Assembly (NCBI GenBank): GCA_006503535.1
Contig: QYRS01000003.1
Span: forward strand, 682,001 to 746,000
DNA: 64,000 bases
Reading direction: 5' to 3'
Origin: Arthrinium phaeospermum
Lineage: Eukaryota; Ascomycota; Sordariomycetes; Amphisphaeriales; Apiosporaceae
The notes beneath the pieces are model-generated. The model was not told the DNA's origin and searched no databases. It saw only the letters and a list, made by a program, of their open reading frames with translations. A program made the position numbers and the translations under genes. This document shows positions 22,055-33,027 of this stretch, in pieces (the first letter of the stretch is position 1; every line of letters starts with the position of its first letter).

Positions 22055-23543
22055 TACCGCTGGGTACACGGTATGATCGACATAACAGCATGATAATGAG
22101 AAACGGTGTCGGGCGAAGTACAATGCATCAGCGAGTCTATTTGATCTTGGAATAACTGTTTACTGGGATTGAGGTCTTGCATGCTTTGGGATATGTTGGG
22201 CGCAAAGGACGGACACTCGGATGAAACGGGCATCATCGAAATTGGCCTCAAGCAGCAGGGCGGCACACGAGACTGGAAGTATCTCTTACCGCATCATTAG
22301 ACGAACAAGTCCTGAAGACGACCTCCAACGAGTAGCACCTTTGATAGTATCGCCAGGATGACACGACGAGAAGCAAAGAGGCGGGCAAGGGCGCTTGGTT
22401 TCGAATCTTCCCTCTCTCAGAAGTACCTTCTAGTGAATACAGAGTATGCTTTACAAACCTCGTGTCGATGTGAATTGTTGGGTGTCTGCAGTGGTATGGA
22501 TCCCTGAGGGTTGCCTAGGCCTTACTCACTTTGCTGTTCTGATTAAGGTATCTGGGCCTGGCAAACCAGACAACAGCTGGAGGTATAAGCTGTGAAGCCT
22601 CAGGGCAGGCGGCAAGATACCTGCCCATACTTGGACGAACTCATCATTGCTCACCTCTCTGTATGATTGTGCAAAAGTCATCTCGCTAGAGCAGAACGCC
22701 CTTTAAGAGATCAAACTCGCACGATGGCCAAAAACTTCCGCCCCAACGTCATCGCCGCCACCGACAAGCCTGGCGGCTCAGGAGCTCGACGCCACAGCAC
22801 CGGTACGGTCAAGGGCGAAGAAGGTAATGCTGATCGCCGACTGCATCATCACCATTGCACTTGCTTCTGCCTATGCTCGGTGTTGGTGATCAACACGGGC
22901 GAATGGTGCGATAATTGCTTGTGTGGTATGCATGCTTGAACGAGGAGCTACCCTGAGTTAAGACCAAGGCGATCACAGTAGAGGATAGCGATGGACATCC
23001 CAGTAAACTACTTACTGCATATGCATACGCAGCCCGCTTCAGGACTGCTACGTATCGATACGTTTTGAGGAGGTATACATCTTTCGGATCGATCCCCGGG
23101 GCACTATCTTCACCCTTGGCGTGATAATGAGATCGCTTCCGGCTTACACAGATCTACTGGCTTGTACATATGCACATGAGTCAGGGGTGGAACAGCAAGT
23201 TCTCCATCCAACTGCATACATAGGTATGTAGTATTTTGGCCGGATATGCATGCAGGCTGAATACATGTATGTAGAACGAAACGACGTTACGCAAGCTATA
23301 AATCGGATACTTGACGGACCGAAGTCATACCGTTTACCATCATGCTATCATCGAACGACCCTGTTTCCCCTCCATCCGAAAAACGCCGTTGTCAAAAAGT
23401 GACAAGAGACCGTAGGAAAGAAAACCAAACGCCGGCAAGAAGCACCCATCCGTCTATCGTAAGATTTCATGAAACAACATGTTTGTGAGAACCTGGCCCC
23501 CGGAGAATACCTCCCTTTCTCTTTCGGCAGTTGGCTTTCTCTC
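22055..23543. other. Convergent interval with one isolated coding-like exon
   Basis: Most of these 1.5 kb look non-coding and moderately A/T-rich, with repeated short ATGCATAC-like words near 23020-23260. The exception is the segment 22724-22826, listed separately, which has clear codon bias. Confidence 0.45.
22724..22826 (+). CDS. Isolated coding-like first exon, remainder not found
   Basis: From an ATG at 22724 the reading MAKNFRPNVIAATDKPGG continues for about 34 codons. Nearly all codons end in C or G, as in the real genes around it. It runs into a GTAATG donor-like site after 'KGEE'. The frame degenerates beyond this point. I could not find a convincing downstream exon. One weak possibility begins after a CAG near 23030. 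It may be a small hypothetical gene, a lost gene's first exon, or a coincidence. No family is recognised. Confidence 0.3.
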
Positions 23544-23978
23544 TCATCCGGCCCGAGCGTCCCGCTCCGCATCCTGGGCCCTGAACTTCTCCTTCTGGGC
23601 CTCCTTGCGCAGAAATTGTACTACGGCCTGGAAAGAAGGGGGGGAAGAAAGATCAGATCTGTGGCCTAGCCGTCATGCAGGTAGGTGAGGTTATGTCCCA
23701 GTACTTACTGCAAGTGCCTCCGGATTGACCCCGTTCTCGATCATGGAGATACAGCAGGACAGCGTTCTACGGTCCAGATGACAGTTCTGCACACACGTAG
23801 TCAGTACTGCTTCTCTTTTCTTTCTCTGTCTTTGAGGCGGGCAACTCCCAATCTCATAAGGGAAGACGTGGGGTGTAGAAGAGCTTACCAGGATGGTGGA
23901 GATCTCATGTAAAATGTCCACAGCCTGTTGGGCGGCGGCTTGCTTTTCACTCTCATGACTGCCGGCAGGGGGTGCCAT
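23544..23978 (-). CDS. mzt1: MZT1/MOZART1, mitotic-spindle organizing protein 1
   Basis: MZT1 is a tiny subunit of the gamma-tubulin complex that binds GCP N-termini and lets the complex dock at spindle pole bodies. Three exons (23889-23978, 23709-23786, 23544-23627), with introns of 102 and 81 bp in phase 0, give 83 residues. The protein holds the family core: '[17 protein letters not shown]', then '[19 protein letters not shown]', then 'VNPEALA', and a charged helical tail ([17 protein letters not shown]). The pattern [21 protein letters not shown] is diagnostic. Automated prediction easily misses such a gene because its longest exon has only 30 codons. It lies just downstream of spc25 on the same strand. 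A possible MBF site lies 115 bp upstream. Confidence 0.95.
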
Positions 23979-24646
23979 CTTCGGTTATGGCAAAAGGTGT
24001 GTATATGGACACCCGATTCTCAGACGGTGCGTGATTTGTGGCAGTTGTATGTTTAGGTAGGCTCAAATGGTCTGGTATAAGTTGGTATGTAGACGCGTAG
24101 AGAGGTCGTTGCAGGTGCAGGGGCGGCGCGCTTCGGTTGGCTCTGGTTAAAACTCAGCTGGGGCCAGCTGCCCAACTTCAGTGCAATACCGCACTCTCAA
24201 GTCCGTTTTTGAAGCACCTATCAGGGGTTCATTACAATCTGAAAATTGGCAATAAATTCCTTTTTCTTGTATTAGGAGAAGCTCAGTGTGTATGACTACT
24301 ATCTATTGGTTTTTTCCCCAGAGCATGTAGGATGTAGGGCTCGAGATGGTAGATCGACGATACCGAAGCAAGCGGTTTGCTTTCGATCAATCACACCATA
24401 CCGGGATTTGGCCATAATCAGCAATTATGTGCCGTGCTTAACGTGTAGGAAGCCTCAAAACAAGTTTTGACATTGGTTTGTATCGTACTGCATCATAAAA
24501 ACCTGCAGAAAGAGACGTGCGACCACTTGAAATTGGTAACGCCTCGTACATACGCTGCGAGCCCAGGCTTTCGCTGGTCTGGTATATGAAGTGGTATCGT
24601 TTCTCATTAAATCGTAGTAGGTATCTTAAAGTGTGCGCAGTCTCCC
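23979..24646. other. Intergenic: mzt1 promoter and spc25 3' flank
   Basis: The interval separates two genes of the same strand, so it must hold the 3' UTR of spc25 and the promoter of mzt1. No further coding sequence is evident. Confidence 0.5.
24093..24098. promoter_or_regulatory. Possible MCB/MBF element (ACGCGT) upstream of mzt1
   Basis: A palindromic ACGCGT lies about 115 bp before the mzt1 start codon. ACGCGT is the core of the MluI cell-cycle box bound by the MBF complex at G1/S in yeasts. A single hexamer is expected by chance every few kilobases, so this is only suggestive. Confidence 0.3.
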
Positions 24647-25516
24647 CTAGGACTTGACTGCCTCGACGAACAACTCTCGCATGCCCTTCAGCAGGGTCGC
24701 CAGCTCCCTCGTCTCGTTGACCCGCTCCAGCACCGGTCGACCTTTTCGCGCTCCAGCTTCGGGCGGCAGTGCCGGACGTCGTAGTCGCGCGACGACGTCG
24801 ACAGCTCGAACCAGGCCTCGCGCTCCCAGTCCCGGTCGTCGATGTGCGTGTAGACGAACTTGAGCCGGTCCGTCTGCCCCGCGCCCTCGATCTTGAGGCA
24901 CAGGTTGGAGATCCAGAAGTCCAGCTCGGGCACGTTGAACCGCGCCTGCGCCTCGATGCGCGCCGCGTGCGCCCGCTGCGCCGCCTGCCGTGCGTCGATC
25001 TCCGCCTGCGTCTCCGTGATCTGCCGCTTCAGCTGGTCGCGCTGCGCCGCGTTCTTGTCCCGTTGTTGGGTCAGCGACGCGATCGCCGCCTGCATCTCCC
25101 GCGTCTCGGCCGCCTCCTTGGAGATGGTCTGTTGGTGTGTATTGGTCTTGAGCTGGAGGATCTCCATGTCCTTCTTCTTCATCCGTTGGTCCTCTGTTGT
25201 ACAAATATGATTATGTTAGTCGGGGTTCGCAGGTGTGAGAGGAGCATGCGCGCGCGGGGCTCAGGCTGAGAGAAAAAAACGAACCTTGTAGTTCTGCGAC
25301 GTTCATGCGAAATTGGTTGCGCTCTTCCAGCACACGCTTCCGGCCCAGCTCGATAAAGGTGTCGAATCTGGCGCTGAACTTGGCCATGCGGTCGCGCAGG
25401 TCGTCGAAGCCGAAGTTGATACTCGGGAGCTGGTCCGCCATGGACGGCGCCATTGCCGACATGGGGGTTTGGCCCCTCATGCTCGAGGACATTGACGGTT
25501 CGAAGACTGACGCCAT
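24647..25516 (-). CDS. spc25: Spc25, NDC80 kinetochore complex subunit, with an apparent one-base frameshift
   Basis: Spc25 pairs with Spc24 to anchor the NDC80 complex at the inner kinetochore. Two exons flank a 91-bp intron (25194-25284). The reading has 'SINFGFDDLRDRMAKFSARF', a long coiled coil (RMKKKDMEILQLK, TREMQAAIASLTQQRDK), then the globular domain 'NVPELDFWISNLCLKIEG' and 'FVYTHIDDRDWEREAWFEL'. After 'PKLEREKVDR' the frame runs off and stops at 24688. In the neighbouring frame the expected end, 'VLERVNETRELATLLKG' then 'MRELFVEAVKS', continues to a stop at 24647. One base is missing near 24733-24734, where CGGTGC would need another G. Family members begin at MASxFEP, so I place the start at 25516; an in-frame ATG also occurs at 25555. 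Confidence 0.9.
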
Positions 25517-25555
25517 GGTGTCCTGTTGGGAGCTTCTAAAGCGATTGCGACTCAT

Positions 25556-26118
25556 TTGGATGATATTCGGTAGTCTCTATTCCGGCGATACAGGTAGAAT
25601 GCAGATTGATGCGACGACGTCGTGGTGGTCTAATCCAATGCGGGCTGGCTGGCTTGGCTGGGTTTGGGTTGGTTGAGAAATCGCATACTCGAACTCGAAG
25701 TTTGTTTACGTCCCCTGCCCAAATGGTCCCCTCCAGCCTATGGCGTTGCTGGGGGCAGGGGTAGACAGCGCACTAACTGTGGGGTTACCAGAGTTCTTAC
25801 AGAGCCAGCCAGCATGCATTTGCATTTCCAGTGGACCCTGTCAGAACTTTGCTTATTCCCATTAAAGGCTTGGTTGAGCCTATCACCTATCACCTTAAAA
25901 ACCATCCATTGTCGACCTCCAGGAGTTGAGCCGTCTCTGTACGGAGATTACTTTTCTGTACTTTCCCGCAACCGATTTTGCTACCTCTCCTCTTGTGACG
26001 TCCCATTCCCCCTTCCGCGTTCTTGCCCACCTTCTTGTTTCTCGCCTCTGGCTGTGTCGTAGTATGTACCGTCATAATCGATTGATAGTAGAGCGGAAAT
26101 TCGACCTGGGCGAGCCGG
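25556..26118. promoter_or_regulatory. Divergent intergenic region between spc25 and rrn6
   Basis: The two genes are transcribed away from each other. The 560-bp interval must contain both promoters. A C/T-rich stretch lies at about 25975-26050 before rrn6. No RNA gene or extra exon was found. Confidence 0.5.
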
Positions 26119-29100
26119 ATGGCTGAACGGCGTCTTCAATCTTCTTCATTTGGCCACCCAGGACGTCTGACATACTCCAGCTTTGGAGATGAACAGGCGG
26201 AAGAATGGGGCTGGCAATATGCAAGAAACCATGATCCAGATGGTACGTATTATTTTTCTTGCCAGCTCGATTTTTCATTGTAAGGGGCACCGGCTAACAG
26301 GCTCGCAGCTCCCAGGTTTGAGTCAATCACTCCTGCACAAGAGTGGTTCTCCGGATCTCACCATGTAGACGCATTGCCAGCTGGACGGACCTGGCATGTT
26401 GCTCAACAGCAGAAGAAATGGCTGCTGAAGAACCACCCAGAAGCCGCCCTGGGTGATGACATACTGGGGAATATACTTGCTCCCGAGATATCTGGTCGAA
26501 ATACTAGCGAAAGAGCCTCTTGTCAGTCGACGCAGCTTGCTATTGGAGAAATGGCTGATATGCGCAGCGCCACAGCCGGATCTGGAGGAGTCCCACTTAT
26601 TGCCATGGCTGCTGGATCTGCGAGTGATGTACTGCGATTCGTCCGGCCCAAGCTCGAAGGATGGGCGCTCAATGGCGACGGCTCAACCCTCTTCCACCTG
26701 CTGGGTCGGAAAGAGCCCCAGGAGACATTCTGGACTCAGGAAACCGGTGTTATTCTTCGCATCAAGGCGGTGGTCAGCCTGAGGAGGTTCGAGCCTGTGC
26801 GATGGCTGCTGGTACAGCGACACACCGGCACAAGTGTGTTTCGACCCGAATACCAGAAGACACCAGTCGATCCCGATACGTTTATTGGGAACGGATCACA
26901 TGCCGCTTCCCATGTAAACCCCAACCTGTTGTTCACGGTGCCGAAGCATCTGACTGGATGCGATTCCCATTCGGATGTATCATTCAACCCCGGTGTCAAA
27001 TCGCAACCACTCCAATTAGCCATCATCGACGAGGGAGGCCGATGGACCGTCTGGGATGTCAACGGAACGCGATCCAGAACCACCAGGCGGCCTAAGAAAC
27101 ACTTGGTCAAGTGCGGTAGCATTCGCAAGGGTGTACGAAACTCTATAGCCCAGAGGTCATCGGCTGACCCGCGATGGCATCGGATATCTTGGATTGGGAA
27201 TCTAGTGGACCAAGACGATGACGATTTGGACGACGAAGAAAGCTCTGGCGGGCAAGCACGACCGGCGTATCCTCCCCTCGAACGTTCATCTACATTGATG
27301 TTCTGCAACCAGGAAATACTTCGCATACTGGACCTCAACTCCGACACTTTCTTGCCGGACCTCCCCTTTTTAGCCGAAGGGTCTGACAACTGCATCCTTG
27401 ATGTCCATATCGACTGTGGCGATCCACGTTATTTCTTCGTTGTTACCACGACAACGTTATTTGTGTGTGGTTTGTTCTCGGAGCATGACTCTCTCTCGTC
27501 CAGCAGTGTCCTGAAGAAAGCACTTATCCTGCACTCTACGCCGCACATGAGAGACACAATACCCCGCGATCTTCAACTCGCTGTTTCGCCTGGTCCGTAT
27601 TCAGCAAATCAGCGCACTTCCCTGGTGCATCTCTATTCCAGGCGCAGCAACTGGATTGACGTCTTTTGCGTAACCAAGTTAAGGAACTCGCCTAAGAGGA
27701 TCCTGTGTCACCGTGATATGATGGTACTAAATGGTCCGAAGAAGAACAAGCTCCGGTTGCAAACGCTGTGTCTGAGTCCTGTGCTTGCTGCACCCCGTCG
27801 GAAGACCACTTTGACGCCCGAAGATCGCTTGTTCGTTAACCAAACCAAGCGGTACTATCAAATCTTCTTTCTTGGTACCAACCTGAGTCTTAATTGTGCT
27901 CTTGGTCGAAGTTCCGAGCTGAAGCCAACACCTCGACTGCTCCCAGTTGACGGTGCTGATGATATGATACCAAAGAACCAACGACAACGGACTATTGTAC
28001 GCTCTCTTGCCGAGCGCTTTGTTGTCCCAGACGCCTTTGAAGAGTTCCGCTATAGAATAGAGGGTCTCCAAATTGCGGCTGGTAATGATTTGAAGCCGCC
28101 GCCGCCGAGAGACTTGATCCGTCGGCGCGTGCAGCATTTTCATGAACTTCTGCGACAAACCTCACTCGATCTACTCCATATGCACAATAGCAAGGATGTC
28201 GATATGGATATACGGTGCAGCCCCATTCGACCCCGTGTATGTTGCTGCCCAGGAGGCAGCTGAGGCGGAGAAGATGCCTCTGAAGACATTGTAAGTATCC
28301 CACTGCAAGCGCGTCCCGAAAAATACTAACCTTTGTTGCAAACAGGCTCCAAATTATTCAGGATGTCAAACTCCCTGCAGACCTTGAAGACGCAAGCAAA
28401 GAGTGGCAGGCAGAGATTGAAGGATTAAGTGGCACACACCCTAGTCTACAAGTCACAAGTATTGCACGGCCACGTCAGGCAGCGAGACAGGAGCAAGGGC
28501 GTAGTCTTCTTGACATATCCTCCGAGCTCTCCAATCTCGTTGAAGGCAGAAACCCATATAGCATTGAACATGGTATGACGCCGATCCTTCTGCGCAGTAT
28601 GGCGTGTGAGAGCTTCTTGTCACTATTTGGGATGATGTTCCGGGACGTTGCTGCGTTTGAAGTACCCGAACCTGCGTCACAAGACATCCGTTCTTCGCCG
28701 GCGCTGGGAGAGAGCATGGCCCTTAGCAGCCAGATGAGTAGCCGATCAGCCACACCCATGTCTTCTGCGCCAGTTGAACAAGCCCAGTCCGAGTCTGTGG
28801 GTGGAGAGGACCGCGCCATTGCTCTGATCAGAGCATATACGGGAACTGGCAAACCGACGCTTCCGAAGCCATCCCAACGGACGTCGACTTGGGTCGTGGG
28901 GAGCAACCCTGCGGATCATGTATGGAGCGTGGACATCAACACAGAAGTCACGGAAGGGATGCTGCGGAGGGTCAAGCAGCAGAACAAGCTGGCGACGAAG
29001 CGCAAAAGGGGCGAGGCCTTGCTCCGGCTGGAGTGGGAGGCGGAGCAGGAGCGGAAGCGGAAAGCTAAGTCCTTCCGGTCGACCCAGCCCGTTCCCGATA

Positions 29101-29276
29101 CGACCAAGTTCTTCAGCAGCCAGGCCAGCCAGCCGCTGCAGGAGCCCTCGCTGCCGCCCAATGCGTTGATCCGGCCTTCTGCGGTCAGCATGTCGCAGCC
29201 CGTTCCTGGCGCATTTGGTGGGAGGTCCGGGTCGGAGAGACCCAAAAAGAAAGCGAAGCGGAAAGGTGGTTTCTGA
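26119..29276 (+). CDS. rrn6: Rrn6-like RNA polymerase I core factor subunit, with an apparent frameshift
   Basis: Rrn6 is the largest subunit of the core factor that recruits RNA polymerase I to the rDNA promoter. I place exon 1 at 26119-26242 and exon 2 from 26309 (66-bp intron, acceptor GCTCGCAG chosen by frame). The last exon is 28346-29276, after a 55-bp intron with an ACTAAC branch site. The long middle exon includes 'LMFCNQEILRILDLNSDTF', 'CILDVHIDCGDPRYFFVVTT' and 'LFVCGLFSEHD', the beta-propeller-like part of Rrn6. Near 28205-28214 the frame must shift: the first frame stops at 28263, while 'PFDPVYVAAQEAAEAEKM' and the splice into 'LQIIQDVKLPADLEDA' lie one frame over. The tail is Ser-rich and ends in a basic nuclear signal (KKKAKRKGGF). 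The frameshift may be an assembly error. Confidence 0.85.
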
Positions 29277-29968
29277 TCTGGGATTACGACATGTCGGATA
29301 CTTATTGGCGCTAGTTGGAGCAGGCTGGGTTGGTTTCTGATAACCATGTGTCTATATCTATGTATGGGACATAACCATGTAGAAAGTAGCTCTTTAAGAT
29401 ATTCGATTACTCTATTCGTTTCTTGCACAAGCTATCATTCTGCCTCACGTCACTGTTGTCAAGTGCCAGACCTCGTAGCCGAGCCATAGTTCGGCCGCTC
29501 CGTATCTCCGACAAATGCAATTATCTGGGCCAAAGGCGGTAGGTATCATGACGGTATGGCCGAAACTCTCCAAGGTATGGGCGCACTCTAGAGCAAGTTG
29601 TCCACCACGGCGCACATACGCAATGAAATAGACTCGCAATTGGTTGCCCCTGCGGATAGAGTTTTAATATTGTATCCTGGTTTACCATGTACTTCGCATA
29701 GTCAATGGTATCTCCGTTAGCAATGATCGAATATATAGTGAGGTAGACTCGTTCTCGTTTGTCCGCTTTGCCATGCTACATTCTCTGCAATCAAAACTAG
29801 GGATTTATCACAATAGTCGACTTGTCAGTCAAAAAGTCACTCTATCGTCCAAGAGTTGCTGAACGGATCGAACCAAACGTCATTTTACACCGGCGCCGAA
29901 CACACGCACACACATACATACATATCAAAGCGCATCACCCTCTACCAACGATACTCTAACCAGCCGCG
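29277..29968. other. Intergenic, 3' of rrn6 and promoter of the next gene
   Basis: This is 0.7 kb without coding character. The last part before 29969 contains a short CA-rich run (CACACGCACACACATACATAC) and must serve as the promoter and leader of the small membrane-protein gene. Confidence 0.45.
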
Positions 29969-30400
29969 ATGGAGTCCGTCCCAGATGTCCAACCAGCCAC
30001 AGGAAATCACGACGAGCTGCCTATCATACTCGGCATGACCCTGGGACTTTGCGTACCCACCGTCCATGTTTTCGTCGGGATGTTCTTCTTCTTCTCAATC
30101 GCGCCGCGCATCAAGGCACACCGGGATCTCTTCAGGCCGTGGCTGGACGCCCGGTACAACGACAGCAGCCTTCGCAAGCTGTTTATCCGCTTCCTCGGCA
30201 TTTTGCTCTGGGAGTTCTATTTTCTGGGTCTCATCGCCTATACCGTATACGCGAGGGTCTCCCTCGCGCTCAGCAAGCACAGGGAGAGAAAACAGCAGCG
30301 AAATGCAGACATAGAATTGGAGGAGGCCAGGCCTAAGGACGACGATGGCTTCCAATCCGTCTCGGTGAGTGGGGCGCCGCCTCCGTACCAGGCCCGGTGA
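29969..30400 (+). CDS. Small two-helix membrane protein with C-terminal PPxY motif
   Basis: This is an intronless frame of 143 residues with good codon bias and a clear start (GCGATGGAG). No family is recognised. Two hydrophobic segments are visible. The first, 'IILGMTLGLCVPTVHVFVGM' running on into FFFFSIAP, spans about residues 19-47. The second, 'LLWEFYFLGLIAYTVYARVS', spans about 79-98. Between them is a basic loop (RIKAHRDLFRPWLDARYNDSS), and the tail is charged (KHRERKQQRNADIELEEARPK). The C-terminus ends in PPPYQAR, a PPxY motif of the kind bound by WW domains of Nedd4/Rsp5 ubiquitin ligases. It could be an adaptor or cargo of such a ligase, which is inference from the motif alone. Confidence 0.7.
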   Translation: MESVPDVQPATGNHDELPIILGMTLGLCVPTVHVFVGMFFFFSIAPRIKAHRDLFRPWLDARYNDSSLRKLFIRFLGILLWEFYFLGLIAYTVYARVSLALSKHRERKQQRNADIELEEARPKDDDGFQSVSVSGAPPPYQAR

Positions 30401-33027
30401 ACTTGATACTGCACATCTGTGTAAGGTATTTGGGGGATGGGCAGTTTAACTTGTGTCAGGGCGGAGGAGGACGCAGTTGTGAATGATTTATATCCTTGTC
30501 TACTAAGGAGGGGTGGTTTTGCTGGTCGCCACCTTCTGCTATCTGGTCCAGCATGGGACACATTCCCCTGAGCACTGTCTTGCTGTTGACTCTCATGTCG
30601 ACCAGTCAGTATTATATTGGAAATAATAGTCATTATTGCCTACACAAATAAAAATTCATAATGTACGCCTGTTAGACAGCGACCACAAATCCGCAAATTG
30701 ACACAATCTGACATCAAAAAGAACAAGCATATTGAGGCTCGGTTTGGAGGACAACTGCTGCATGCATGCAGTCTGCAGGAGATGGAAGCATGTACTTGGC
30801 AACAAGGTGGAACAGGTCGAGTGCGCGACCTTACATAATCCGGTTATACATGGCGCTAAGGTAGCATCGGGCGACGGGCGCTCACTCGCTTAAACTGGGA
30901 GCAAGCGGTACGACGTAATGCCTGCCGATAGAAATAGAATAGCCTCGTAAATTTCGACCTCTCATTCACCCACCGGAAACAACCCCATGCGCGGCGTTAC
31001 AGCGACAGGGGTCTTTCTTTCAGCCTTGCCTATGCCAACGACCACGTTCTCGCTATACCCATTCTGATTGGCCGCCCTCGCCCGATTCGCAACATCTCGT
31101 GCGACAGCGGGGCCCTATAGATGGTCTACCATTCAATACTCCGGCAAGCTTGGGAGGAAATATTCAATTGAGGGGTTCTCTCGTCCTCTCGGGAAATTAC
31201 TCGTTCTGCTGTGAGTGAAAATGACCAAGTGGCCGAGGCCTTGTATGACGAGGAATAGTCGCCAAGATCGGATCGAAGGAAACTACCTGGGCTAGAGCTT
31301 TTGAGTATCGCAGATAAGAGAGGCTGATGCTCAAGGTCTCGCTTTAGCACAATTGTTTGGGCTCTACTGCGCAAATAAAGAACAAACACAGCACACGACA
31401 GGACGTTGTATTCTTGCGGCTAGACGACCTGGGCTGCATTCCTCTGATCGCCGTTGTCGTCGTTGTCCCTGCCCGTCCCGTCCCACACCTGCGTACGTAG
31501 GTACTTTTGGAAGCACCCGTTTATGCTTTGGGCCCCTCCTACATACCTAACGCAAACCACCCACCCCACCATAGAATCTGGACTTGCCAGATTCAAAGCA
31601 CTTTTTCCCAACTCTAAAAAGGTCTGCTGGTGCTCTCGAGTGCTTTCGGTCTTCTTCGAGAGTGTAAAAGGTCTGTTCAAGTGGGCAATCGGCAAATTCG
31701 TCACGGAGAATTGGTATTCGCTCGGCCGGACTGCTTGCTCATGTGTCATTTGCGTATAGAACATCATCTAAGCGACCTGCCCGCTAGTAACCTTCCTCCC
31801 AACGCCCGATAGACATACGGTATACCACTTATTCAACATCCTTATTCAAGCATCGGTTTGAATTGCCCAGGCATCACCCATCGAATCTGCTCCTAGTATA
31901 CAGAGCCCAGGCCTGGCTGTTTGTTTCCTTATTTGATCCTGTAAGACACCCCCAAATCTTCCCATCATCTCACCTCTAGCCGGCGACTAGATGGCGGCTT
32001 GAATACATACACTCGATACATATATAGGCCGGGCTGGCCCAGCATGGCAATCACTACCCCCGCGTCAATCTGCGAACCCCTTGATGAGAGCCTATCAAAC
32101 AGGCCCCTGTATGCAGCCGCAGCACAACCTGTCCCAGGGTCTCATCTCGGCCTTCTTAGCCTTTACTCGATGCGGCAAGATACCTCCCACCGAGCTGTCG
32201 TCACGCATCCAACTGACCCCCACCTACCATGTGGCTGTCGTCATTCGTCTTCATTGTTCGGGCCCTAAATGGGTATTCTGCATGGGTCGTACCTAACCTG
32301 AAGTGTGTAGGTCAGTTTGGAAACAGTCGCTCCGAACGAGCCCGAAGCTTCTCTTTGCCGCATCAATTTCTGTCCATCAGTACTGCTGGTGCTGTCCAGA
32401 GATAGATATATCCGTTCCAAAGGTACGATAACCACCCTGCTGTCTTTAGTCACATTGCGCATTTCACAAAGAGGGAGAAAGCGAAAACCCACGCTCTGTT
32501 GTGCTAGGGTGGATTGGAGTTGGGTGTTACTTCACTCTGCCTGGCTGTCCCGAGTATGGATATAGTAAGATGGGCCGGCACATGACATACCTGGCACATG
32601 GGCAGCCATTTCAGGCATCCCGCCTCGGCTCCATCCACCGTGTAATATTTGTATTCGGCCGGGAACCTCTACTCACCAACAGTGAATACCACGTGCTTTT
32701 GTCGTTCACTATCATCACCACTGCTCTTTGACTGTCTTTTCTGACCAAGAATATCTGACGCCGCAGCAGTCTGCGTGGCTCAGTTCTAGGCGCCGTTAAC
32801 TACATACCCTCGGGGTACAGAGAAACACTCCGCCCCCCGGCAGAAGAGAACGGACCCATACCAATACTTTCAAGTACTGTGCTTGGTAGCACCGAACCTG
32901 CAACAGTCACCCGTGCAGATAATCTGTCCAACCTGCTCATTGAAATACTTACCACTGCTGCCGTTTTCAAGCGGTCAATCATAGCAAGCAGCCTTCCCAG
33001 GCTTGCTGCTGGCTCACACATCACACT
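30401..33027. promoter_or_regulatory. 2.6-kb region upstream of pho81/nuc-2, no gene seen
   Basis: I find no coding exon with family resemblance or codon bias on either strand. The near half should contain the promoter and 5' leader of pho81, whose first exon ends at 33029. A CACGTG E-box at 32690-32695 is listed separately. Several short frames precede the start and could be upstream ORFs if the leader is long. Confidence 0.4.
32690..32695. promoter_or_regulatory. CACGTG E-box, possible NUC-1/Pho4 site in the pho81 promoter
   Basis: CACGTG lies about 340 bp upstream of the pho81 start codon. It is the core recognised by the bHLH factor Pho4 (NUC-1 in Neurospora), which acts downstream of Pho81. 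In yeast PHO81 is itself a Pho4 target. A site here would allow the same positive feedback. It is one hexamer, so chance is not excluded. Confidence 0.4.
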
